Assembly (NCBI GenBank): GCA_020161655.1
Contig: JAIUPC010000005.1
Coordinates: 62,001-126,000, forward strand
DNA from: Pseudomonadota bacterium
Lineage (GTDB): Bacteria; Pseudomonadota; Alphaproteobacteria; Rhodobacterales; Rhodobacteraceae
Reading direction: 5' to 3'
DNA length: 64,000 nucleotides
Shown: one piece after another, positions 26,659-35,346 of the stretch
Numbering within the stretch: the first letter of the stretch is position 1
How the letters are laid out: the number at the start of each line of letters is the position of its first letter
Program-made: the position numbers and the translations under genes
Notes under the pieces: generated by a model
The model's database searches: none
The model's input: only the letters and a program-made list of their open reading frames with translations
Told to the model about the DNA's origin: nothing

Positions 26659-26961
26659 TCACACCTCCTTGACGCAGGCATCCACACAGCACTCCGCCGC
26701 CAGATCGTCGATCAGTCCGCGCATCACCGGATAGTTCGTCCGGCAGATCAGGGAGGTCCCGGCCCGCTCCTGCTGGATCAGATCGACCTGAATCAGCGCG
26801 CGGCAATGATGCGACAGCGTCGACCCCGGAATGCCCAGCTTCCCCTGAAGCTGCCCCACGGAAAGTCCGGCGCCTCCTGCCCGAACCAGCAGGCGATAGA
26901 GCCGCAGCCGCGTCGGATTGCCGAGCGCTGCGAGGCGCGATGCCGCAAGGTCGATATCCAT
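26659..26961 (-). CDS. arsR: ArsR/SmtB family repressor
   Basis: The 100-residue winged-helix protein has LSVGQLQGKLGIPGSTLSHH in the recognition region (about 36-55) and a C-terminal Cys group, AECCVDACVKEV, that could bind As(III) or Sb(III) as in the C-terminal-site ArsR subtype. ATG 26961 has AAAGGATC upstream. It is the first gene of a minus-strand operon with the flavoprotein and MFS genes, 55 bases before the flavoprotein start. A promoter with an inverted repeat lies immediately upstream. Confidence 0.92.
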   Translation of the reverse strand: MDIDLAASRLAALGNPTRLRLYRLLVRAGGAGLSVGQLQGKLGIPGSTLSHHCRALIQVDLIQQERAGTSLICRTNYPVMRGLIDDLAAECCVDACVKEV

Positions 26962-26982
26962 GTTCCCCGATCCTTTATCTAT

Positions 26983-27012
26983 ATTTCTAGTTGGATGGAA
27001 ATACCGCGTCAA
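26983..27012 (-). promoter_or_regulatory. arsR promoter with overlapping operator
   Basis: On the minus strand TTGACG (27012-27007) and TAGAAA (26989-26984) are separated by 17 bases, a good sigma-70-type pair. Between and over them lies the inverted repeat ATTTC-N10-GAAAT (26983-27002). A repressor bound here would block polymerase, fitting ArsR autoregulation. Confidence 0.6.
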
Positions 27013-27114
27013 CACCTTTTGCGCCGCAAGGGCGCGTTCAACTCCTCCATGGCGGTCTCTCAAGCCGAAACCGTCGACTGCCGCCATCCGCCCAAGCAAA
27101 GCAAGCCGCCAGTG

Positions 27115-27132
27115 CAATGACATAATCTTCAA
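27115..27132. repeat. Short repeat shared by the two fic loci, copy 1
   Basis: The 17-base string CAATGACATAATCTTCA occurs here, at the 3' end of the intact fic gene, and again at 47508-47524 on the 3' side of the fic remnant. Its AT-rich nature in this GC-rich DNA and its matching position support a common origin of both loci. Confidence 0.55.
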
Positions 27133-28181
27133 TACCTGAGAGAGTACCACGCCCCCCTGCCGGCCCCGTTCAGGGTGAGGTGGCCATCCCCGACGAGCGC
27201 CCTGAAATGCTGCTTCAGGGTGTTGCGGTTCTCTCCGGTCAGCCGTTCGGCGTCGCCGATCGTCAGGCGGCCGTGGTCGCGGACGAGGTCGAGAAGCTTC
27301 GCCGAAACCTCGGGCAGGCTGCCCATCATCAGCCTTTCGCGTTCGACCTTGTCGCGCAGCCGGCGCATCTGGCGCTGGAGCGCAGTCAGGAAGAACGTGA
27401 GCCAGGGCCCCCAGTCCGGGTCGCCGGACCTGATCGTGCCCTGGGTCTGCCGGAGCGCCAGATAATAGGCTTCCTTGCTTTGCTCGATGACGCTTTCGAG
27501 GGAGGCATAAGGCACATAGGCATAACCTGCCCTGAGCAGGAGGAGCGTGGTCAGAACCCGGCTGAGGCGCCCGTTGCCATCCTGAAACGGGTGGATCTCA
27601 AGGAAGACCACCACGAAGATGCCGATCAGAAGAAGCGGATGCAGCGTGCCGTCCCTCTTGGCGGCATCGTACCACTCCACCAGCTCGGTCATCCGCGCCG
27701 GCGTGTCAAAGGGACTGGCGGTTTCGAAGACGATGCCGAGCTGCCGCCCGGTCTCGTCAAATGCCGCGATGGAGTTTGCCGAGGTCTTCCAGGCGCCGCG
27801 ATGCCGCTCATCCTTGCCGCTGTGGCGCAGGAGGTCACGGTGGAGCTGGCGGATGTGGTTTTCGGTCACATCGACGTCGCGCCAGGAGGCGAAGATCGTT
27901 TCCATCACCTGCGCGTAACCTGCGACCTCCTCTTCATCCCGGGTCGCAAATGTCCCGATGTCGAGATTGGTCAGGAGCCGCTGAACCTCCTGATCCGAAA
28001 GCTTGCTGCCCTCGATGCGGGTCGATGACCCTATGCTCTCGATGGTCGCGACACGGCGCAAGGCAGAGAGGCGTTCCGGCGCAAGGCTGCCCAAGGCGCG
28101 CCAGGCACCCTTGAACTCATCGATCTCGGCGATGGCGGAGAGGAGCGCCGGCGTGATGCGGAGGGACTGGGTCTGGATCAT
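27129..28181 (-). CDS. Fic family protein, class II with N-terminal inhibitory motif
   Basis: Fic enzymes usually transfer AMP to target proteins. The 350-residue protein has the catalytic loop HPFQDGNGRLSR at 197-208, fully conserved, and an N-terminal inhibitory motif SSTRIEGS (52-59) of the type (S/T)xxxE(G/N), which places it in class II, where the inhibitory helix is in the same chain. A winged-helix-like end (about 290-350) follows. The start overlaps the stop of the WGR gene as ATGA, so both are translated together. Regulator, toxin-like or defence roles are all possible. Confidence 0.92.
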   Translation of the reverse strand: MIQTQSLRITPALLSAIAEIDEFKGAWRALGSLAPERLSALRRVATIESIGSSTRIEGSKLSDQEVQRLLTNLDIGTFATRDEEEVAGYAQVMETIFASWRDVDVTENHIRQLHRDLLRHSGKDERHRGAWKTSANSIAAFDETGRQLGIVFETASPFDTPARMTELVEWYDAAKRDGTLHPLLLIGIFVVVFLEIHPFQDGNGRLSRVLTTLLLLRAGYAYVPYASLESVIEQSKEAYYLALRQTQGTIRSGDPDWGPWLTFFLTALQRQMRRLRDKVERERLMMGSLPEVSAKLLDLVRDHGRLTIGDAERLTGENRNTLKQHFRALVGDGHLTLNGAGRGAWYSLRY

Positions 28182-28534
28182 TCGCCAATCCTATACCCAA
28201 TTACACCCGTTTCTGGCAACTCCGCTTCCGCACCCAATTGCACCCGTTTTCTGGGAGGGCCGTCCGGGTCATGGCAAGGATCGCCGCAAGCGACCTCGAC
28301 ATACCCTCGCCGAAGCTTCATGCGAAGCGTCCGCCCGGCGCTGACCTCTGCCTCATATCGTGTCGCGCAGGTTTCCATCGCGGTTCGGCCAGATGTCCCG
28401 ATCCGGCCCCAGTTGCGGAGAAGCACGACTTCACCGAAGAGCGTCGGCTCGAGGGCAAGCGCATAGAAGCGGGCCATGTTGCGGTCCGGATCGTGTCGGG
28501 TGAGCCGGACGGGATCAGGCAGGGAGTAGACCAT
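28178..28534 (-). CDS. WGR domain protein, coupled to fic
   Basis: The 118-residue protein starts MVYSLPDPVRLTRHDPDRNM and has a WGR domain at about 20-80, with ARFYALALEPTLFGEVVLLR and NWGRIGTSGR holding the name-giving Trp-Gly-Arg. WGR domains bind nucleic acids or proteins in PARP-type and other DNA-related proteins. A close relative lies at 60376-60627 beside mobC. This copy has a longer C-terminal tail and is fused in operon with fic. ATG 28534 is chosen by analogy with that copy. Confidence 0.88.
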   Translation of the reverse strand: MVYSLPDPVRLTRHDPDRNMARFYALALEPTLFGEVVLLRNWGRIGTSGRTAMETCATRYEAEVSAGRTLRMKLRRGYVEVACGDPCHDPDGPPRKRVQLGAEAELPETGVIGYRIGE

Positions 28535-28540
28535 GTCGCG

Positions 28541-28855
28541 AGTCTGGCAGGTGCCGTTCGCCCGGTCCAATGACGCTTCGTGCGACGAGGGCGATGTTCG
28601 ATTCCCGGTCATGATGAGGCGGTTGAACTCGCGCTGCACCAGTGCCTTTGAGCGCGCCTTCACCACTTTCGTGCCCTGCACTCCGTGCTTCTGCCGGCCA
28701 CACCTGTCCATCGGATAGAAATTGCCTGCCAGTGTCGCCTCTTGCTTGCCGGGAGAGTCATAGGAGAAGCAAAAGGGGGGAGTGGCAGGAAATGCGATGT
28801 GTATGCACCACCCCCGACAGATGAATCCCGACGGCCGCGCCGCGCCCTCGCCGGC
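28541..28855. repeat. Truncated copy of the WGR-mobC leader (mobilization region)
   Basis: The sequence closely follows 60636-60945: shared blocks include CAGGTGCCGTTCG, GGTCCAATGA, GCTTCGTGCGAC, CGGATAGAAAT, GGGGAGTGGCAGGAAATGCG and CACCACCCCC. A mobC start is present in frame as VYAPPPTDESRRPRRALA, but its ATG is changed to GTG (28799) and homology stops after about 18 codons. Beyond it, 28856-28978 carries only decayed sequence. This is a broken duplicate of the mobilization region, probably left by recombination. Confidence 0.8.
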
Positions 28856-28978
28856 TCGAACAGCTTCGCGCCGGAAACTGGAAGGTCATGCGGGAGAAGT
28901 CCCACTACGATGCGGCCGGCGATCAAGACTCGCTGCACCCTGTCTGCGGGGACGCCTATCCGCCATGCCAAAACGGGA

Positions 28979-29647
28979 TCAACAGATCACAATCCGGTCA
29001 AAGCTCGCATAGTCCGGACACTGAACGCGGCAATGGTCTGCAAAGCCGGGTTCCATGCTTTTCTGGCCAATCCCGATGACTGCCAGGCCGGCTGCGTGGG
29101 CCGAGATCACTCCGGGCAATGCGTCTTCGACCGCAAAGGCCTCGGCAGGGCCAAGGTCGAGGAGGCGCAGGGTTTCGAGATAGGGCAGCGGGTCCGGCTT
29201 GCCGCGCGGCAGGTCCGCGCCCGACACGATGACACCTGCACGGTCCGCAAGTCCAAGCTGATCCAGCGCAGCATGAATATGGCGGCGGGGCGAGGAGGAG
29301 CAGACGGCAATGCGAAGTCCCGATTCAGCCAGCCGGATCACCGATTGCGCCGCCCCGGGGACAGGCTGGCGCAAGACCGGCAGCAGGACATCCGCTTCGG
29401 CACCGATCTCGTCGGCAAGCTCCGCACGACGGGAGTCAGTCAGGTCAGGGCCCAGCACCTCGGTCAGAAAGCCGCGCAGGCCCCGCCCGACGAAGGCGTC
29501 ATAGGTGGATTGCGGCACCTCTACCCCAAGGCGGCCAAGAACGCGGCGCTTGGCCGCCTCCCAGGCGGGTTCACTATGCACCAGCGTTCCATCCAGATCG
29601 AAGATCGCGGCGCGGAAGCGGGACAGGTTCACGCGACCAATTCCCAT
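28979..29647 (-). CDS. HAD superfamily hydrolase, sugar-phosphatase-like
   Basis: The 222-residue protein has the HAD motifs in order: FDLDGTLVHSE near residue 12, CSSSP near 108, PRGKPDPLPY near 142 and VEDALPGV near 165. The helical cap between motifs 1 and 2 is that of the beta-phosphoglucomutase/sugar-phosphatase group. It is 50 bases from a divergent inositol-monophosphatase gene and next to an Afu-type importer, so a phosphorylated sugar or polyol is a reasonable substrate. The C-terminal end abuts decayed sequence but the core is complete. Confidence 0.88.
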   Translation of the reverse strand: MGIGRVNLSRFRAAIFDLDGTLVHSEPAWEAAKRRVLGRLGVEVPQSTYDAFVGRGLRGFLTEVLGPDLTDSRRAELADEIGAEADVLLPVLRQPVPGAAQSVIRLAESGLRIAVCSSSPRRHIHAALDQLGLADRAGVIVSGADLPRGKPDPLPYLETLRLLDLGPAEAFAVEDALPGVISAHAAGLAVIGIGQKSMEPGFADHCRVQCPDYASFDRIVIC

Positions 29648-29697
29648 GTGTGATCCAGGCTGGTAGGGTCCGGCGCCAGTTGAACAGGGAAAATGCC

Positions 29698-30489
29698 ATG
29701 ACCGACGTTGCCGCACGATACGCAGCCGCCCGCCAGATCGCGAGCGCGGCGGGGGCTCTGGCGCTGGACTACTTCCGCAAGTGGGAACAATTGACCATCG
29801 ACGTGAAGGGGCACCAGGATTTCGTATCCGAAGCGGACCGCAATGTCGAACTGGCCGTCCGATCCGCCCTGAAACAGGCCTTCCCCGACGATGGAATCGT
29901 CGGTGAGGAGGGTGAGCCCACCCCCGGCTCCAGCGGCTATACCTGGGTGATCGACCCGATCGACGGCACCACGAACTTCATCAATGGCATCCCGCAGTGG
30001 TGCGTCATTCTGGCCTGCGTCCATCATGGCCGGACAGTGATCGGTGTTGTCCACGACCCGGTGCATGACGAGATGCACCATGCCCGGCTTGGCGGCGGAG
30101 CTTTCCTCAACGACACCTCTGTTCGTTGCACCCCCAAGACCTCGCTGGGCGCAGGATCGCTGGGCGTGGGCTTTTCTGGGCGGACCCGCGCGGACGGGAT
30201 AAAGGCCCTTGTCAACCTTGCCACCGACGCCGGAACGGTGTTCTGGCGCAACGGCTCGGGCGGGTTGTCGCTGGCCTATGTCGCGACCGGCCGCATCCTT
30301 GGCTATGTCGAGGAACACATGAACGCCTGGGATTTTCTGGCAGGTCATCTGATTGTGGCCGAAGCTGGCGGCCGGGTCGAGCCGGTGAACGCCGATGACG
30401 CAATCGCCAGCGGCGGCCGCGTGGTCGTGGCCGGGGCCGGGGTGTTCGCGGCGGTACAGGCCCTGGCCACGGCGGCCTATGACGGCTGA
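29698..30489 (+). CDS. Inositol monophosphatase family protein
   Basis: The 263-residue enzyme has the metal-site motifs of the family: GEEGEP (about 69-74), WVIDPIDGTTNFINGIP (82-98) and the C-terminal AWDFLAGHLIVAEAGG near 208. It removes phosphate from inositol monophosphate or similar small phosphate esters in a lithium-sensitive, Mg-dependent reaction. It is divergent from the HAD phosphatase and convergent with the ABC ATPase gene, overlapping its end by 13 bases. Together these suggest handling of an imported phosphate ester. Confidence 0.93.
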   Translation: MTDVAARYAAARQIASAAGALALDYFRKWEQLTIDVKGHQDFVSEADRNVELAVRSALKQAFPDDGIVGEEGEPTPGSSGYTWVIDPIDGTTNFINGIPQWCVILACVHHGRTVIGVVHDPVHDEMHHARLGGGAFLNDTSVRCTPKTSLGAGSLGVGFSGRTRADGIKALVNLATDAGTVFWRNGSGGLSLAYVATGRILGYVEEHMNAWDFLAGHLIVAEAGGRVEPVNADDAIASGGRVVVAGAGVFAAVQALATAAYDG

Positions 30490-31559
30490 CCGGACGGGAT
30501 CAGCACCGGGCCGGAAGCGGCGAAGGATATGGTGACGACGTCGCCCACCGCGAATGGGGATGCCACATCGTCGAGCACCGCAAAGACGGTGCCGAAGGCG
30601 GCGGTGACGGTGTACTCCATCCGGCTGCCGACATAGGTCGCCTTGTCGATCACCGCCGCCACCCCGTCGCCCGCCCCCGCCACCAGCCGCATCCGCGATG
30701 GACGCACGGCGAGTTTCGCCGGACCCCTGGCCAGGCCGCGCGACGGCAGGCGGTGGGTGTAGTCGGTGATCCTGACGGTTGCGACATCTCCGTCCAGCGC
30801 GATGATGTCCACCGGGATCAGGTTCGCTTCGCCAATGAAGTCAGCGACGAAGGCGTCTGCGGGGGCCTCGTAAAGCTCGCGCGGCGTACCTTTCTGGGCG
30901 ATCGCCGCATTGCGCATCACGACGATCTCGTCCGACACCGCCAGTGCCTCTTCCTGATCGTGGGTGACATATACCACCGTCAGCCCCAGGTTCTGCTGGA
31001 TCTCGCGAATTTCCTCGCGGACCTGTCGGCGCAACTTGGCATCAAGATTGGACAGCGGTTCGTCGAACAGCAGGACCTGCGGCTCCAGCACCAGAGCGCG
31101 CGCCACAGCGACGCGCTGCTGCTGCCCGCCCGACAGCTCCGACGGCAGCCGATCACCATAGCCCACGAGGCCGACCAACCCCAGCCCGGCCAGTGCCTTT
31201 TCCTTGGTGTCGGCCTTGTCAAAGCCCGAGAATTTCAGCCCGTAGCTGACATTCTCCATCACTGTCATATGGGGAAACAGCGCGTAGCTCTGGAACACCA
31301 TCGACACGTCGCGGTCGGTGGCGGGCAGCCTGGTCACGTCCTTGTCGCCGATGAAGATGCGGCCCGTGCTGGCCATTTCCAGCCCCGCGATCATCCGCAG
31401 CGTCGTAGTCTTGCCGCAGCCGGACGGGCCGAGAAGCGTGACCAGCGTCCCCGCCTCGACCTCGAGGTTGATGTTGTCCACGGCAGTGACCTTGGTGCCA
31501 TAGATCTTGGACACATTCTCGAACCGGACCGAGGCGGCCTTGGCGTTGATACCCGTCAT
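30477..31559 (-). CDS. ABC transporter ATP-binding protein, FbpC/PotA/AfuC type
   Basis: The 360-residue ATPase has Walker A GPSGCGKTT (44-52), the signature LSGGQQQRVAVARAL, Walker B LLFDEPLSNLD and a C-terminal TOBE-like domain (about 280-355). This layout is found in importers for iron, spermidine, thiamine, phosphonates and hexose phosphates. It directly follows the permease gene (no gap) in a three-gene importer operon with a binding protein. Confidence 0.94.
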   Translation of the reverse strand: MTGINAKAASVRFENVSKIYGTKVTAVDNINLEVEAGTLVTLLGPSGCGKTTTLRMIAGLEMASTGRIFIGDKDVTRLPATDRDVSMVFQSYALFPHMTVMENVSYGLKFSGFDKADTKEKALAGLGLVGLVGYGDRLPSELSGGQQQRVAVARALVLEPQVLLFDEPLSNLDAKLRRQVREEIREIQQNLGLTVVYVTHDQEEALAVSDEIVVMRNAAIAQKGTPRELYEAPADAFVADFIGEANLIPVDIIALDGDVATVRITDYTHRLPSRGLARGPAKLAVRPSRMRLVAGAGDGVAAVIDKATYVGSRMEYTVTAAFGTVFAVLDDVASPFAVGDVVTISFAASGPVLIPSGQPS

Positions 31560-33770
31560 CTAGTGGCCTTCCCCATGACTGGTGCGCCTGCCGATCTGCG
31601 TGCGCCCCACCAGAAGTTGCAAGAGCCCCACGGCAGCCAGCATCACGAAGATCAGCGCCGTGGAATAGGCGATGGCCAGGCCGTAGTCGTTGTTCTCCAC
31701 CCGGCCGATGATATAGCTGGTGGACATGTCGTAGCGCGCCGACACCAGGAAGATCACCGCCGAAATCGCCGTCATCGCGCGGACAAAGCTGTAGACCAGC
31801 GCCGCCAGGATCGCGGGGCGCAAGAGGGGCAGGATCACCGCCCGGAACGTCTGCCAGCTGTTGGCACCCAGCGTCAGCGAGGATTCATCCAGTGACTTGT
31901 CCAACTGACTCATCGAGGCGATGCCCGCACGCACGCCCACCGGCATGTTGCGGAAGATGAAGCTGACCACCAGGATCAGGCCGGTGCCGGTGATCTCGAT
32001 CGGTGGCACGTTGAACGCCAGAATGTAGGCCACGCCGATCACCGTGCCGGGGATCGCGAAGGACAGCATCGTCCCGAACTCGAAGGCCCGTTTTCCAGCG
32101 AAGCTCTGCCGCGTCAGCAGGTAGGCGGTGATCAGGCCGATGGCGGCGGTCAGGGGTGCGGCCAGCGTGGCGATCAGCATCGTCGTCCAGAAACTGTCCC
32201 AGGCCGATCCGGTCCAGCGCAGCCCGTCCCCGGCCCAGTCGATCCGGAACGCGGTGATGTAATGCTTGAACGTCAGCGTATCATCGATGCCCCAAAGCTG
32301 GACGACCGACCCGTACAGGATCATCCCGTAGACGACCACGGTAAAGGCCGACCACAGCGCCACCACCGCGTAGACCGGATAGGCCAGCCCGTTCGGCATC
32401 GGCGGATGCACCCCCGCATCGCCCTTGCCCGTGACGGTGGTATAGCTTTTGCGCCCCAGCCAGAACCGCTGCAGATAGAACGCCCCCAGCGTGAAGCCCA
32501 GCAGGACCACGGCCAGAATGGCCGCGCGGCTTTGGTCATACTGCGCGCCGACGATGGCAAAGAAGATCTCGGTCGACAGCACGTCGAAGTTGCCCCCCAG
32601 CACCAGCGGGTTGCCGAAGTCGGCCATGCTTTCGATGAAACCCAGCAGGAACGCATTGGCCAGACCCGGGCGCATCAGGGGCCAGCTTATGGTGCGGAAC
32701 GTCTGCCAGCGGTTGGCGCGCAGGGTCTGCGCGGCCTCTTCCATCGACGGGCTGACGCCTTCGACCACGCCGATCAGCACCAGAAACGCGATGGGAGTGA
32801 ACGCCAGAAGTTGCGCAATCAGGATGCCCGGCAGGCCGTATACCCAGCGCGTCGCCTCGATCCCGAACATGCCGGCCAAAGCGGTGGTGACGGTGCCCGA
32901 AAGCCCGAACAGCAGGATGATCGCCAGGCCGATCACGAAAGGCGGCGTGATGATTGGCAACACGGTCAGCGCCCGCAAGAGGCGTTTGTAGCGAAACCCC
33001 GACCTTGTCAGGACCAGCGCGAATGCCAGCCCCAGAAGGGTGGTCAGAATGCCGACCAGTACGGCCAGCAGCAGCGAATTCCACGCCACCCCGCAGCGCC
33101 CGCCCGACAGGCAGCCAAGGCCCCAGATCCGGCTGTCAAGGAACTTCGGGAAGAACCCCATGACCGAATAACCGCCGTCGTCCGTGGCAAAGGCGGCCAG
33201 CAGCATCTTGGCGATGGGGAAGAAGACAAAGATCGTGACGACCGCGATGACCCCGCCAATCGCCGAGGTCACGAAGACGTCGCCATTGATCGCCCCTCGC
33301 GCCGCAATGCCCTGGGTAAACAGGAACAGAAAGGCCGAGGCGGTGACCATCGCACCATAGCCCATTCCGAACTGGCGGTCATCCAGGGGGCCGAACAAGG
33401 CGGCAAGCCAGTCAGCGTTGAACCCGCGCAGCCCGATGCCCAGCCCTTGCGCGACCAGCCAGCCAAAGCCCAACGCACCGGACAGCACCAGCACTCTGGC
33501 GTAAAGCGGGTCGGTCTTGCGCCGACCAAGGATTGCAATTGGTGCGGCCAGCGCCAACAGCATCGGGGCCAGCCAGAGTTTCTGCCCGGTTGCAATCAGC
33601 ACGGCAGCCGGGGCGTAATCGTCATCCAGGGGCCAGCCGTCCAGCAGCCACCCGAAGGACCAGAACCCTTCCACCCCATACCAGGGCAGGATGAAATATC
33701 CGACCCACCCGGCAATGATCCAGAAGATCAGAACCGGATAGGTTTTCTGTTCAAGGCTGACCGTGCGCAA
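31560..33770 (-). CDS. ABC transporter fused permease, AfuB/FbpB type
   Basis: The 736-residue protein contains two permease halves, each with an EAA-type loop (EEAAQTLRANRWQTFRTI and ESSLTLGANSWQTFRAV), so it can form the whole transmembrane channel in one chain as AfuB and FbpB do. An extra N-terminal part of about 200 residues with several helices precedes the first permease domain. It lies between the binding-protein gene (6 bases) and the ATPase gene. Confidence 0.93.
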   Translation of the reverse strand: MRTVSLEQKTYPVLIFWIIAGWVGYFILPWYGVEGFWSFGWLLDGWPLDDDYAPAAVLIATGQKLWLAPMLLALAAPIAILGRRKTDPLYARVLVLSGALGFGWLVAQGLGIGLRGFNADWLAALFGPLDDRQFGMGYGAMVTASAFLFLFTQGIAARGAINGDVFVTSAIGGVIAVVTIFVFFPIAKMLLAAFATDDGGYSVMGFFPKFLDSRIWGLGCLSGGRCGVAWNSLLLAVLVGILTTLLGLAFALVLTRSGFRYKRLLRALTVLPIITPPFVIGLAIILLFGLSGTVTTALAGMFGIEATRWVYGLPGILIAQLLAFTPIAFLVLIGVVEGVSPSMEEAAQTLRANRWQTFRTISWPLMRPGLANAFLLGFIESMADFGNPLVLGGNFDVLSTEIFFAIVGAQYDQSRAAILAVVLLGFTLGAFYLQRFWLGRKSYTTVTGKGDAGVHPPMPNGLAYPVYAVVALWSAFTVVVYGMILYGSVVQLWGIDDTLTFKHYITAFRIDWAGDGLRWTGSAWDSFWTTMLIATLAAPLTAAIGLITAYLLTRQSFAGKRAFEFGTMLSFAIPGTVIGVAYILAFNVPPIEITGTGLILVVSFIFRNMPVGVRAGIASMSQLDKSLDESSLTLGANSWQTFRAVILPLLRPAILAALVYSFVRAMTAISAVIFLVSARYDMSTSYIIGRVENNDYGLAIAYSTALIFVMLAAVGLLQLLVGRTQIGRRTSHGEGH

Positions 33771-33776
33771 TCGGAG

Positions 33777-34796
33777 TTACTGCGGCAGGGTCGAGACTTC
33801 GGTGTCCCACTTCGACAGCAGGCGCTTGCGTTCGTCCGACGAGCCGTACTTCTTGAAGTCATAGTCGATCAGCTTCAGCGTCGCGAGGTCGGGCGCCTTG
33901 TCCGACTTGGCGGCACCCACATTCGACATCACCTGGAAGGCATTGACCTGAAGCGCCAGATCCTGCGCCTCTTTGCTCAGCGCCCAGTCGTAGAACTTCT
34001 TGGCCTCCTCCATGTTGCGCGCGCCCTTGATGATCGACATCGACCCGATCTCATAGCCCGTCCCCTCGCACGGCGCGACGGTCACGATGGGAAAGCCTGC
34101 CACGGTTGTGGCCACGGCGTCATGCATGAAGACGATGCCGATCAGCGTCTCGCCCTGACCGGCGGCCTTGATCGGGGCCGAGCCGGACTTGGTGTACTGG
34201 TTGATGTTGGCATGCAGCCTCTTCATGTAGTCAAAGCCGCCGTCTTCGCCGAACATCTGCACCATCGAGGCCAGCGTGGTATAGGCGGTGCCAGACGAAT
34301 TCGGGTTCGCCATCTGCACCATGCCCTTGTATTCCGGCTTGGTCAGGTCTTCCCAGCAGGCCGGAGCGGGAAGGCCCGCTGCCGCCAGCATTTCAGAGTT
34401 GTAGCCAAACCCAAGCGCCCCGGAGTAGATGCCGATCGTCTTGTCGCCGGCACTGGTCGCCTGGGCGATGGCCCAGGGATGAAGCTGGTCGCGCATCGGG
34501 CTGACGTAGGGCTCGGTCAGGTCTTCTTCGGCGGCCTGCAGATGCGGGTCACCGGTGCCGCCCCACCACACATCGCCTTTGGGGTTCGAAGCTTCGGCCT
34601 GAACCTGGGCAAAGGTCTCGCCCGAAGACTTGCGGGTCATCGCCACATCGATTCCGGTCGTTTCCTCGAAGCTCTTCTCCATGATCTGGCACCATTCCTC
34701 CTGCGCCGAGCAATAGAGGTTCAGTTCGGCCAGCGCGGCCGTGCCGGACAAGGCAGTTGCGGACGCCAAAGCAGCGGCCAAAGCGTGTTTTGTCAT
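33777..34796 (-). CDS. Periplasmic substrate-binding protein, AfuA/FbpA type
   Basis: The 339-residue protein has a signal peptide (1-22, ending TAALA) and the iron/phosphate-ester binding fold: LNLYCSAQEEWCQ at the mature start, GDVWWGGTGDPH, and ALGFGYNSEML. AfuA proteins of this group were first called iron binders but bind sugar phosphates. The conserved Tyr pair of true ferric-binding proteins is not obvious. Phosphatase genes just beyond the operon favour an organophosphate ligand; iron, phosphonate or polyamine remain possible. Confidence 0.9.
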   Translation of the reverse strand: MTKHALAAALASATALSGTAALAELNLYCSAQEEWCQIMEKSFEETTGIDVAMTRKSSGETFAQVQAEASNPKGDVWWGGTGDPHLQAAEEDLTEPYVSPMRDQLHPWAIAQATSAGDKTIGIYSGALGFGYNSEMLAAAGLPAPACWEDLTKPEYKGMVQMANPNSSGTAYTTLASMVQMFGEDGGFDYMKRLHANINQYTKSGSAPIKAAGQGETLIGIVFMHDAVATTVAGFPIVTVAPCEGTGYEIGSMSIIKGARNMEEAKKFYDWALSKEAQDLALQVNAFQVMSNVGAAKSDKAPDLATLKLIDYDFKKYGSSDERKRLLSKWDTEVSTLPQ

Positions 34797-35029
34797 GGTG
34801 TTCCTCCCAAAACGATGTGCTGTATCTTGCGCCCGTTGTGGGGCGTCTCAATTTGATTTCCGATGCTAGCCCCATTGCGTCGATTGTGACAATCCGAATT
34901 CTGCCAGCCCAACCCGGCACCGCAGGTTGGGGTCGGGACGGGGATGCACTGGTTTCGTGGCCGACCGGTGAAAGCCCGCCCTGCCGGGATGCGCGGAGCC
35001 AGGTTCAGCATCGTTGGGATCCGCTCTCC

Positions 35030-35148
35030 GCCATGATCGGGTTCCGGCGCTCGGGCAAGAGGATGACCTTCATCGGCGAGAGGCGCTTGATTTCGTCGGG
35101 CGAGAGGAGCGGCCGTCCCTCCATCCGAGCAACCAGAAGGTGTTCCAT
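35030..35148 (-). pseudogene. Conjugation coupling protein (TraG/VirD4-like) C-terminal remnant
   Basis: The frame encodes MEGRPLLSPDEIKRLSP and then MKVILLPERRNPIMAE, which resembles the C-terminal end of VirD4/TraG-type coupling ATPases (RPL-x-PDEIRRL ... ILLPG-x-PI). No ATPase domain is present upstream. It marks an old conjugative element. The assignment rests on a short match and is tentative. Confidence 0.4.
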
Positions 35149-35300
35149 GGGAAACGGTAACGGACCGACGCCGGAGGTTCGGCGCAAAGCAGTTCGGCTG
35201 GCATTGACCAGCGGTCGGACGCGGCGGTAGATCGCGGAGGATCTGGGGATTGGCTTGTCGACGCCGGGGCGCAGGCTCGGGCAGGAACGGGATGCCAGTT
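35147..35300 (+). pseudogene. IS3-type transposase OrfA remnant with in-frame stop
   Basis: From ATG 35147 the frame reads GPTPEVRRKAVRLALTSGRT, the start of an IS3-family OrfA, then meets a stop at 35228-35230 after TRR. The same frame continues with IAEDLGIGLST, the helix-turn-helix part, so a nonsense mutation has broken the gene. Homology fades by about 35300. An IS terminus repeat follows at 35347. Confidence 0.6.
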
Positions 35301-35346
35301 CCTCAAACACCCGAACGTGGTGTCGATCTTTTTGCGGCGTCTGTAG

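Noticed and set aside
28856..28978. Possible HigA-type antitoxin fragment on the minus strand (WRIGVPADRVQRVL)
   Set aside because: Only about 15 residues resemble the HigA helix-turn-helix and the rest would need frameshifts; too little to annotate.
32262..34856. 864-codon plus-strand open frame opposite the ABC permease and binding protein
   Set aside because: Low-complexity antisense frame; the minus-strand genes have signal peptide and membrane features.
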